From Porticoccaceae bacterium (GTDB taxonomy: Bacteria > Pseudomonadota > Gammaproteobacteria > Pseudomonadales > Porticoccaceae): DNA of 9,355 bases. The notes under the pieces were generated by a model. It saw only the letters and a program-made list of their open reading frames with translations. It was not told the origin of the DNA and searched no databases. Within the stretch, counting starts at the first letter, position 1; each line of letters starts with the position of its first letter. Positions 1 through 7,506 of the stretch are shown piece after piece. Both the position numbers and the translations under genes were made by a program. The DNA is taken from positions 1 through 9,355 of the forward strand of contig JAUUYV010000033.1 of NCBI GenBank assembly GCA_030590275.1, read 5' to 3'.

Positions 1-170
1 AATACACTGATCAATAAGGCGAGAATCATGCCGAGTAACATACTAACGATCATTAACAGGCCCATGGGCCAGGCTGATGAAAAAATCAGCGCGCAAATAA
101 TTGTAGTGAGAATGGCCACCAATGCACACGAGAAAAAATCACCCAGTAAAAAATATATGCGCGTTTCCAT
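1..170 (-). CDS. small integral membrane protein, N-terminal part only (runs off left edge)
   Basis: Reading leftwards from an ATG at 168-170, the frame stays open to the window edge, giving 56 codons. The product begins METRIYFLLGDF and is almost wholly hydrophobic, with one predicted membrane span at about residues 12-30 and a second from about 37 onwards, separated by a short SSAWP turn. An AGAGG ribosome site lies 5 bases before the ATG, which supports both strand and start. Residues are Gly- and Met-rich in the second span (G37, M40, M44, G47, M48), which suits close helix packing. I do not recognise the family and propose no function. The rightward frame at 28-249 over the same bases is a shadow: it has no ribosome site and an unprotein-like composition. 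Confidence 0.7.
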   Translation of the reverse strand, partial: METRIYFLLGDFFSCALVAILTTIICALIFSSAWPMGLLMIVSMLLGMILALLISV

Positions 171-423
171 AGCCACCTCTTATTTATGTGTTTTAGTTTC
201 CATTAACCGATATCTATCTATGAAAGCAAGGCTTAACTGTGCTTCATAAACATAATAAAAGCTTGGCCGAATCGAAGCGGTTGGGCAGGTATTTACACAT
301 TATCTTCATTGTGTCTCGTTTAGCGAACAGCTAGAGTTTGGGGTTAAGGTTTACCGGTGCAGTCTACTACCTTACGACAGACGGGCCATAATATTCAGAG
401 GCTAAAATTGTACAGTAGCTTAA

Positions 424-491
424 ATACGTATGTCCGGCCAATAAATAATACGTCAATGCTAATGTATATATTAAAATACGTCCATTAGCAT
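424..491. repeat. AT-rich block with repeated AATACGT and a 9-bp inverted repeat
   Basis: AATACGT occurs at about 424-430 and again, as AATACGTC, at 447-454 and 475-482 (28 bases apart). A perfect inverted repeat ATGCTAATG (456-464) / CATTAGCAT (483-491) encloses 18 AT-rich bases that include TATATATTAAAATA. Direct repeats plus a dyad around an AT-rich core is what a promoter with operator copies often looks like. However, no secure gene starts just beyond it; only the weak frame at 498 does. The surrounding stretch 171-423 shows nothing else I can support. Confidence 0.45.
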
Positions 492-497
492 GGATGT

Positions 498-811
498 ATG
501 GATACACCTGAATTCAGAACCAATGGCACCGGAACTATAAACCTTGTTAAAGAAACCATCGACATTGGGCTAAACCCACGGCAAAACGGCGCGGGTTAGT
601 GGGTAGTTCTCCGGTTCAGATTAAGGGGCGGTTAAGCAATCCATCAATAAGAAAACTACCTGCAAAAGAGGCGGCCAAGCTGTATGGCACAATCTTTTTA
701 CCCTTTGTGTTCATACCTGCGCAAGCTCTCAGTTACGTGTGGTACACCATGGCGAATGACAAGTTCGAACCGACTCCTTGCCTTTTAGAGGCACTAGAAA
801 TTGAGAAGTAG
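498..811 (+). pseudogene. possible frameshifted small gene of unknown function
   Basis: An ATG at 498 opens a 33-codon frame (MDTPEFRTNGTGTINL..., ending QNGAG) that stops at a TAG at 597-599. A second frame, overlapping by one base through GTG at 599-601, runs 70 codons to 811. It has a hydrophobic stretch at its residues 29-50 (LYGTIFLPFVFIPAQALSYV) and an acidic tail. Read with one frame change near 595 the two make one protein of about 100 residues with plausible composition, so this may be a single gene broken by an indel. It could also be two overlapping short frames or chance. Ribosome sites are poor for both (only GGA 3 bases before the ATG, none before the GTG). I do not recognise either part. 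Confidence 0.3.
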
Positions 812-883
812 ATGACAGATTCCATACTGAGTAGCGGACGGGCACTCTAAATGCCCAGGCGCTCGGATTAAGGCCGCTTTCAA

Positions 884-927
884 AGCTGCCCTGCCTAAGG
901 GGGGGGGGCTAAAAGGGGCAGGCAGCT
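884..927. repeat. inverted repeat enclosing a run of ten G
   Basis: AGCTGCC-C-TGCC (884-895) pairs with GGCA-GGCAGCT (917-927): 11 base pairs with one bulged C. The 21-base loop contains G10 at 899-908. There is no T-tract after it, so it is not a standard terminator. No reading frame I accept crosses the G run, so the usual phase-variation role in a coding region is not supported. A G run this long is also a common place for assembly or sequencing error. Confidence 0.5.
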
Positions 928-936
928 CACCAGCAA

Positions 937-948
937 ACCAACGTTGGT
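937..948. promoter_or_regulatory. perfect 12-bp palindrome ACCAACGTTGGT
   Basis: A perfect dyad lying between the G-run hairpin and the SDR terminator, downstream of the leftward operon. It could be a protein-binding site or part of a compact intergenic fold. No start site nearby uses it, so its role is unknown. Confidence 0.25.
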
Positions 949-967
949 GTACGGAACTGAGTTTAGT

Positions 968-1003
968 TTATTAAGCCGACAATCTTGATTGCCGGCTTAA
1001 TAA
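968..1003 (-). terminator. strong hairpin after the SDR gene, likely operon terminator
   Basis: TTATTAAGCCG (968-978) and CGGCTTAATAA (993-1003) pair perfectly over 11 bases. After one mismatch a further CAATC/GATTG helix (980-984 / 987-991) closes the top. It begins six bases past the SDR stop codon. The leftward continuation (ACTAAACTC) is not a real T-tract, so termination may rely on the AT-rich outer stem or be partial. The dyad is symmetric and could act in either direction. Confidence 0.55.
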
Positions 1004-1009
1004 CAATAG

Positions 1010-1774
1010 TTACGTAGCAGCCATTCCTCCATCGACAGGCAATGAGACTCCGCTTAAATAAGATGCTTGATCGGAGCACAACCAAACTGCTGCATTCGCA
1101 ATTTCGATGGGTTCGCCGAAGCGGCGGAAGGGGGTCATTTTCTCCATATGTTCGCGGGCTTTTCCGCTGTCTCCGATAGCACTTAATAGTAAGGGGGTAC
1201 CGATAGGGCCTGGACATACCGCGTTAACGCGGATGTTTTTTGAGGCCAGCTCTATAGCACCGGTTTTGGTGAGACCGACAACGCCGTGCTTTGCGGCAAC
1301 GTAGGCAGCGCTATTGCGAATACCCACCAGGCCTGCGTAGGAGGAGGTGCTAACAATACTGCCGCCGTCGCCCTGGGCGATCATTTGTCGGGCACAGTAC
1401 TTCATCGATAGCCAGGCGCCTTTCAGGTTAACCGCATAGTTAAAATCGAAGTTTTCCACGGTGTCGTCGACGATGGAAAAACCTTGTCCAGGCGCCCCGG
1501 CATTGTTGTGTGCGCAATCGAGCCGTCCAAAGGCTTCAACCGCCTTAGCTATTAGCGCCTCAACCTGGCTTTCATCGCTGATATCGCAATGTTGATAAAC
1601 ACCTTTACCACCGGCTTCTTTTACCAGCCCCAGGGTTTCTTCACCGGCGCTATCGTTAACATCGGCCAGCACCACTTTCGCGCCTTCCCGTACAAAAGCC
1701 AGTGCTGAGGCCCGACCTATACCGGAGCCTGCACCGGTAACCAGTGCGATTTTTCCATTGACTAATCCGCTCAT
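1010..1774 (-). CDS. classical SDR family NAD(P)-dependent oxidoreductase
   Basis: A 254-residue Rossmann-fold dehydrogenase, normal length for classical SDRs. It shows the cofactor glycine motif TGAGSGIG (13-20), then D38 at the end of the second strand, which favours NAD(H) over NADP(H). It also has NNAG (90-93), N116, the catalytic S145, and Y158/K162 in YVAAK, so the N-S-Y-K tetrad is complete. A CPGPIGTP segment (187-194) lies where the substrate loop begins. A good AGGAG site sits 6 bases before the ATG. It is the last gene of the leftward cluster with a MaoC hydratase and an acyl-CoA dehydrogenase, so oxidation of a hydroxyacyl-CoA or a cyclic alcohol is a reasonable guess. SDR sequence alone does not give the substrate. 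The gap upstream contains a tandem repeat array and a gene stump, so it may have its own promoter. Confidence 0.93.
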   Translation of the reverse strand: MSGLVNGKIALVTGAGSGIGRASALAFVREGAKVVLADVNDSAGEETLGLVKEAGGKGVYQHCDISDESQVEALIAKAVEAFGRLDCAHNNAGAPGQGFSIVDDTVENFDFNYAVNLKGAWLSMKYCARQMIAQGDGGSIVSTSSYAGLVGIRNSAAYVAAKHGVVGLTKTGAIELASKNIRVNAVCPGPIGTPLLLSAIGDSGKAREHMEKMTPFRRFGEPIEIANAAVWLCSDQASYLSGVSLPVDGGMAAT

Positions 1775-1794
1775 TTTGTTCTCCTCAACTCTTT

Positions 1795-1872
1795 AGTCAT
1801 ATTGTTGTGAAATATTGTTGTTAAAAGTTAATCTGAAATATTATTTTGAAATCTGGTGTTGAAATATTACTC
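1795..1872. repeat. degenerate 13-bp tandem repeat, six units
   Basis: Six consecutive 13-base units start at 1795, 1808, 1821, 1834, 1847 and 1860: AGTCATATTGTTG, TGAAATATTGTTG, TTAAAAGTTAATC, TGAAATATTATTT, TGAAATCTGGTGT, TGAAATATTACTC. The core TGAAATATT is exact in three units (1808, 1834, 1860) and partly kept in the others, with no shift in register. It sits in the leader of the SDR gene, ending just upstream of its ribosome site. On the transcribed strand the core reads AATATTTCA, so the array repeats a -10-like TAATAT/CAATAT. It may be an iterated protein-binding site, a slippage product at an old deletion junction, or both. Confidence 0.7.
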
Positions 1873-1930
1873 CAATTTTAAGGGGCTACTATCTTCTATG
1901 CGTTTGAACCTGGCCATTAGCGCTCAATTT

Positions 1931-2038
1931 TTAGCGACCGCAATGGAATATGTTGGTTTCGTAGCCACGACCCAGCAGCCCGTTGAGAACCTTTGGTCCC
2001 GTGGGGCCGGTATCACCGACGACGAGTGTGCGTTTCAT
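1931..2038 (-). pseudogene. 5' stump of an NAD(P)-binding epimerase-like gene
   Basis: A 35-codon frame begins MKRTLVVGDTGPTGPKVL, continues NGLLGRGYETNIFHCGR and stops. This is the first beta-alpha-beta unit of an atypical SDR/NAD-dependent epimerase: a basic N-terminus, a VVGxTGPTGP dinucleotide-binding loop (residues 6-15) and the RGYE-(x)n-HxG second strand. Such proteins are normally around 300 residues or more, so nearly all of the gene is missing. D9 stands where Ala or Gly is usual in that loop, which hints at decay. CAGGGA lies 7 bases before the ATG, so the original translation start survives. None of the three frames after the stop looks like a continuation. It lies 73 bases after the hydrolase gene, on the same strand, inside the operon. 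The rightward frame at 1856-2107 is a shadow of this stretch. Confidence 0.75.
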
Positions 2039-2111
2039 ACCTTAATCCCTGCTTATTTTCCGTTATATGGGGTTTTCTGTTATGCCGGGGTATTGCGTGT
2101 AAGGTAAGGTG

Positions 2112-2987
2112 CTAACTCACGAATTTATAGCCTTCTCCATCACTGACAATTTTCCCGGAAGTGGGTGTAGCGAAATGAGTGCCAAGGATGAGTACTGGCC
2201 CGTCAGAGTAAGTCTTCATAAAATCGATGCGCGTTTGTTCAGCGCGATCGTGTTCCACATCGCCGATGTCCAGTAATTCGGGTTTAGCCATCTGGCAGGG
2301 GTGGTGAAACATGTCGCCAGTAATAATTGCCTGCTCACCCTTTGACGAGATAAAAATACTGACGTGTCCGGGAGTGTGCCCCGGGGTGGGGATTAGACTG
2401 ATTTCGTCATTGATACGGTGATCGGAGTCCACCAGATCAGCCAGGCCCGCATCGAGCACCGGCAGTATGGCCTGCTCTCGGCAGCCAGTGTCGAAGTGAT
2501 CTTCTTCTTTCGACCAAAAACCCCATTCCGTATCACCGAACAGATAGCGGGCGTTGGGGAAAGTGGGCACCCACTGGCCGTCGACTTTATGGGTGTTCCA
2601 GCCCACATGGTCAAAATGCAGATGGGTGCAAAGCACTCTATCGATTGACTCTGCGGGGAAGCCCAGCTCGGCCATGTTTTCCAGAAATGGTGTGTCGAGA
2701 TTACTCCATTCATCGAAGAGCGGTAGTTTTTTGCCGTTACCACTGCAGGTGTCGACAATAATATTGAGCCCGCCAGCACGAATTAAAAAAGCGTGGATAC
2801 TCAGAATAAGCTTGTTATCCTCGTCTAAAAAATTGGGTTTTAGCCAGTCGTAATAGGGTTCCAGACATTCCTGAGTACCATCGGAAAACAGAGTTTCTAC
2901 CGGAGACTTGAGTATGACTTCGACCAGTCGTGTGACTGAGACATCGCCAATATTCCACGTGAGTTGTTCATATAGTCGGTCGCTCAT
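2112..2987 (-). CDS. metallo-beta-lactamase-fold hydrolase (lactonase/thioesterase type)
   Basis: A 291-residue MBL-fold protein with a full dinuclear metal site: HLHFDH at 122-127, His in TPGHTPGH (201-208), D225 in ITGD, and H271 in GTHF. The 45 or so residues before the core and the WG-F insertion after the HxHxDH loop resemble the branch that includes N-acyl-homoserine lactonases and related esterases. No signal peptide is present, so it is probably cytoplasmic. CAGGAG lies 7 bases before the ATG. It follows the acyl-CoA dehydrogenase by 83 bases on the same strand. In that setting it may open a lactone formed from a ring ketone or hydrolyse a CoA thioester. Quorum quenching is possible but not implied by the neighbours. 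The fold is certain; the substrate is not. Confidence 0.92.
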   Translation of the reverse strand: MSDRLYEQLTWNIGDVSVTRLVEVILKSPVETLFSDGTQECLEPYYDWLKPNFLDEDNKLILSIHAFLIRAGGLNIIVDTCSGNGKKLPLFDEWSNLDTPFLENMAELGFPAESIDRVLCTHLHFDHVGWNTHKVDGQWVPTFPNARYLFGDTEWGFWSKEEDHFDTGCREQAILPVLDAGLADLVDSDHRINDEISLIPTPGHTPGHVSIFISSKGEQAIITGDMFHHPCQMAKPELLDIGDVEHDRAEQTRIDFMKTYSDGPVLILGTHFATPTSGKIVSDGEGYKFVS

Positions 2988-3070
2988 AGTAGTGCTCCTG
3001 TATCAATAATTATTATTTGCTTTTGTTTTAGAAAAGCTCATTCAGCTTTGCTTAGAGATATTCTGGCTTA

Positions 3071-4231
3071 TTACACTGGATTTCGCTCGATAAGCTGCCT
3101 GGCAATAATAATGCGCTGCATCTCATTGGTGCCCTCACCAATAATCATTAAGGGCGCATCTCGATATAAACGCTCCACATCGAATTCGCTGGAATAACCG
3201 TAGGCGCCATGAATGCGCATATTTTCATCGGCATTTTTTGCGGCTGCTTCGCTGGCAAAATATTTTGCCATGCCGGCTTCCATATCGCAGCGCTCGCCAC
3301 TATCAAAAGCTCGAGCGGCCTGTTCCAGCAGCAAACGAGCGGCTTCGGTTCGCGTGGCCATTTCGCCGAGTTTTAATTGAATGGCCTGGTGTTCGCAAAT
3401 GGCTTTGCCAAAGGTTTTGCGTTGTTGGGAGTAGGCTGTGGCCTGCTTTAATGCTGCGGTGGCAACACCCACACCACGTGCAGCAACATTGATACGACCC
3501 AGTTCGAGGCCACCTACGGCATTATAAAAGCCCCGGCCCTCTTCGCCGCCAATCAGACAATCCTGGTGGATACGATAGTCTTCGAAAACAATTTCGGCGG
3601 TATCGATGCCGCGATAACCTAATTTTTTCAACTTACGGGTGACGTTAAACCCGGGCCCTTTTTCGGCGATAAACATGCTCATGCCTTTACGAGGCGGCGT
3701 TGCTTTGGGGTCGGTTTTAACCAGTAATCCGATAACATGGCCTTCCACGGAGTTGGTAATCCAGCTTTTTGCGCCATTCACTACGTAGTAGTCGCCGTCT
3801 TTTTTGGCAGCGCAGCGAATGCCCTGTAAATCCGTTCCGGCATCGGGTTCGGTAAGGCCAATGCCTCCACGCAGTTCACCGGAGGCAAATCTGGGTAGCC
3901 ACTTTTGTTTTTGGTCTTCGGTACCGTAGCTTTGTACGCAGCGAGCCATAATCAGGTGAGAATTAAAAATTCCGGACAGTGACATCCAGACTTCAGCGAC
4001 TGCGCAGACTATTTTTGAATAGGTGGAGGCACTGAGACCGAGGCCACCGTATTCTGGCGCAATGGTCGCGCCAAATAAGCCAAGCTCTTTCATTTGTTCG
4101 ACCATGGCATGAGGGTATTCATCAGCCTGTTCGAGGTCGTGGGCGTAAGGTGCCACGTCTTTTTCCAGCCAGCGTTTGATGCTGTCGAGAATAAGGTTTT
4201 CTTCTTCATTTGACTCTGAGTCGTTAGACAT
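3071..4231 (-). CDS. acyl-CoA dehydrogenase
   Basis: A 386-residue FAD-dependent acyl-CoA dehydrogenase, normal for the family. The N-terminal helical domain (about 10-120) ends before the signature GLTEPDAGTD (125-134). The middle beta domain contains the flavin-contact stretch KSWITN (155-160). The C-terminal helical domain carries RKTFG (271-275), IHGAYGY (340-346) and the catalytic base E366 in IGEGTNEMQR (364-373). Having Glu in this late position is the short/medium-chain pattern; isovaleryl-type enzymes place it elsewhere. It would introduce an alpha,beta double bond into an acyl-CoA and pass electrons to ETF. Its start lies 32 bases after the MaoC stop, so the two are almost surely co-transcribed. 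The ribosome site is modest (GGAG about 9 bases off). Chain length or ring specificity cannot be told from what I see. Confidence 0.95.
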   Translation of the reverse strand: MSNDSESNEEENLILDSIKRWLEKDVAPYAHDLEQADEYPHAMVEQMKELGLFGATIAPEYGGLGLSASTYSKIVCAVAEVWMSLSGIFNSHLIMARCVQSYGTEDQKQKWLPRFASGELRGGIGLTEPDAGTDLQGIRCAAKKDGDYYVVNGAKSWITNSVEGHVIGLLVKTDPKATPPRKGMSMFIAEKGPGFNVTRKLKKLGYRGIDTAEIVFEDYRIHQDCLIGGEEGRGFYNAVGGLELGRINVAARGVGVATAALKQATAYSQQRKTFGKAICEHQAIQLKLGEMATRTEAARLLLEQAARAFDSGERCDMEAGMAKYFASEAAAKNADENMRIHGAYGYSSEFDVERLYRDAPLMIIGEGTNEMQRIIIARQLIERNPV

Positions 4232-4263
4232 GGGTATGCTCTCCAGGCTTGTTTTGATGTTCT

Positions 4264-4779
4264 TTAATAGTTTGCTTTGTCATCTACGGCGTGACCGGTC
4301 TTGGGGATTAACATAGAGCGCACAAAATCCATAATGATTACGCCGTCCTGGTTTTTCCCCAGGGTTTTTACCGTGACAATGCCTGCGGTGGGGCGGCTTT
4401 TAGATTCACGAATCTCTAATACTTCGGATTCCGCGTAAATGGTATCGCCGATAAAAACTGGAGCTGGCATTTTGATTTCCTTCCAGCCCAGATTAGCAAT
4501 GGTTTTTTGGCTAACATCGGAGACGCTCATTCCTGCAACGATAGAGAGTGTCATGGTGCTGTTGACCAGGGGTTTGCCGAATTCGCTGTGTTTGGCGTAT
4601 TCCTGATCAAAATGCAGAGGGTGTTGGTTCATAGTGAGTAGCGTAAACCAGGTGTTGTCGGTTTCGGTGATGGTGCGGCCGGGGCGATGTTCGTAGATAT
4701 CGCCGACTTTAAAGTCTTCCAGATAACGACCGTAGGATTCGCGGTAACGACCGGGAGAGATTTCGACAGATTTCGGCAT
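4264..4779 (-). CDS. MaoC-like hotdog-fold (acyl-CoA) hydratase/dehydratase
   Basis: A 171-residue single hotdog domain. It opens with RYLEDFKVGDIYEH (19-31) followed by GRTITETDN (34-42), the usual MaoC start, and has the hydratase loop TMNQHPLHFDQEY at 49-61. His56 matches the catalytic His of (R)-specific enoyl-CoA hydratases. The partner Asp of the D-x-N-x-x-H motif is replaced by N51, a form I associate with the mesaconyl-CoA hydratase-like branch. The likely reaction is hydration or dehydration of an enoyl- or branched dicarboxylyl-CoA. It is the first gene of the leftward operon, with AAGGAG 7 bases before the ATG and a good promoter just upstream. Being next to the acyl-CoA dehydrogenase suggests that it hydrates that enzyme's product. 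Confidence 0.92.
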   Translation of the reverse strand: MPKSVEISPGRYRESYGRYLEDFKVGDIYEHRPGRTITETDNTWFTLLTMNQHPLHFDQEYAKHSEFGKPLVNSTMTLSIVAGMSVSDVSQKTIANLGWKEIKMPAPVFIGDTIYAESEVLEIRESKSRPTAGIVTVKTLGKNQDGVIIMDFVRSMLIPKTGHAVDDKANY

Positions 4780-4808
4780 GGGACAGCTCCTTGGGAATCA
4801 AGACGCAA

Positions 4809-4837
4809 ACCTTAAGGGAGCACCGGAACAGTGTCAA
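4809..4837 (-). promoter_or_regulatory. sigma70-type promoter for the MaoC/ACAD operon
   Basis: On the minus strand a perfect -35 TTGACA (4832-4837) is followed after exactly 17 bases by TAAGGT (4809-4814), a weak -10. It lies about 30 bases before the MaoC start codon, leaving a short leader with the ribosome site. The weak -10 with inverted repeats just upstream fits a regulated, perhaps activated, promoter. Confidence 0.55.
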
Positions 4838-4841
4838 TTTG

Positions 4842-4900
4842 AACCTGTGGCGAGTGCATACTTTTAACGAGCCCTGGATCTAACAGGTTTTGGGCGTTAA
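4842..4900. promoter_or_regulatory. interleaved inverted repeats upstream of the catabolic promoter
   Basis: Two dyads overlap: AACCTGT (4842-4848) with ACAGGTT (4883-4889), and TTAACG (4864-4869) with CGTTAA (4895-4900). Their inner flanks, GCCC and GGGC, extend the second pair. They lie directly upstream of the -35 of the leftward promoter, where an activator or a looping repressor would bind. No regulator gene is adjacent, so the protein is unknown. Confidence 0.35.
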
Positions 4901-4973
4901 ACCGACCTAGATTTTAAATATTGTCTTCAAACTGTGTTAACTTGAGCTTAATCGGGGTCTGCATTTGTTGTTC

Positions 4974-4985
4974 ATATTCGAATAT
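4974..4985. promoter_or_regulatory. perfect palindrome ATATTCGAATAT upstream of the VOC gene
   Basis: A 12-bp dyad about 64 bases before the VOC start codon, followed by a half-like GATATTC at about 4991-4997. TTGTTC (4967-4972) with GATATT 17 bases later would be a weak promoter overlapping it. The arrangement suggests an operator, but the dyad is AT-rich and could be chance. Confidence 0.3.
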
Positions 4986-5048
4986 CCCGAGATATTCCAT
5001 CACTAATAATAAACTCACGAAGCAATGACTCGATAAGAGGAAGAACTA

Positions 5049-5426
5049 ATGATTGGTTACGTAACCTTGGGTACGAATGACCTCGAAAGGGCCGCTAAAT
5101 TTTATGATGAAGTGCTAGCTGCAGTCGGCGCTAAGCGGGGTATGGCCGCAGATCGATTTATCTCCTGGATCGGGCCATCAGGTGGGCCTATGCTAATGGC
5201 AATGAAGCCCCACGACGGTAAAGCTGCGACAGTTGGTAACGGGGTGATGGTTGCACTGGCTGCTGATACGGACGAGCTCGTAGATACCGTGTACAAAGCA
5301 GCCATCGCTGCTGGTGGGGCGGACGAAGGTGCTCCTGGCGAGCGTGGCCCTGGAGTCTATGCCGGTTATTTCCGGGATCCCGACGGAAACAAGCTCAATG
5401 TGATTCACTTTGGGGCGCGATCTTAG
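5049..5426 (+). CDS. VOC superfamily (glyoxalase/bleomycin resistance-like) protein
   Basis: A 125-residue protein of two beta-alpha-beta-beta-beta modules, the usual length of single-domain VOC proteins. The first module starts IGYVTLGTNDLERAAKFYD (2-20). The second ends GYFRDPDGNKLNVIHF (106-121), the standard VOC closing hairpin. At the metal-ligand places Tyr4 stands where His is usual in strand one, and Asn117 where Glu is usual after GN. The classic glyoxalase I or dioxygenase metal site is therefore not evident. GAGGA lies 7 bases before the ATG. It diverges from the MaoC operon across about 270 bases and converges with uup. The function is unknown; small-molecule binding or an atypical lyase are open options. 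Confidence 0.88.
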   Translation: MIGYVTLGTNDLERAAKFYDEVLAAVGAKRGMAADRFISWIGPSGGPMLMAMKPHDGKAATVGNGVMVALAADTDELVDTVYKAAIAAGGADEGAPGERGPGVYAGYFRDPDGNKLNVIHFGARS

Positions 5427-5453
5427 GCATTTGGTAGAGTCGTAGTCTGGCCT

Positions 5454-5470
5454 TAGTCTCTGCGAGGCTA
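5454..5470. terminator. weak hairpin between convergent VOC and uup genes
   Basis: TAGTCTC / GAGGCTA, 7 pairs including one G-U, with a TGC loop, in the 63-base gap between the two convergent stop codons. No T-tract follows on either strand, so it is only a candidate for shared termination. Confidence 0.25.
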
Positions 5471-5489
5471 GAATTCTGGCCCGGTTTGC

Positions 5490-7397
<1,908 letters not shown>

Positions 7398-7506
7398 AAA
7401 CAGGTGTTAGGCGATGAGTGGATCGTAAAGTGGGCGGCATACTACCCTAAAATCCTCCGCTTAGCTGATCGATTAAGTGGGTTTCCCGATGAACTTATCG
7501 GTGTGC

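Noticed and set aside
28..249. Rightward 73-codon frame
   Set aside because: It is antisense to the membrane protein start at 170, lacks a ribosome site and has no recognisable protein features.
963..1217. Leftward 84-codon frame over the SDR 3' end
   Set aside because: It lies in another frame of the SDR coding sequence with Arg/Cys-rich shadow composition.
1856..2107. Rightward 83-codon frame between the SDR and MBL-fold genes
   Set aside because: It is the complement of the epimerase stump, whose leftward frame has clear family motifs.
2112..2987. Naming the MBL-fold protein as an AHL lactonase
   Set aside because: The metal motif is shared by many lactonases, esterases and thioesterases, and the neighbours point to acyl-CoA catabolism.
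3019..3049. Small hairpins between the acyl-CoA dehydrogenase and hydrolase genes
   Set aside because: AAAGCT/AGCTTT and GCTTTT/AAAAGC are short, AT-rich and mutually exclusive; too weak to call a terminator inside the operon.
7486..7501. CCGAT-GAACTT-ATCGG hairpin just after the DUF3047 stop codon
   Set aside because: Only five pairs and no T-tract on the leftward side; not enough for a terminator call.
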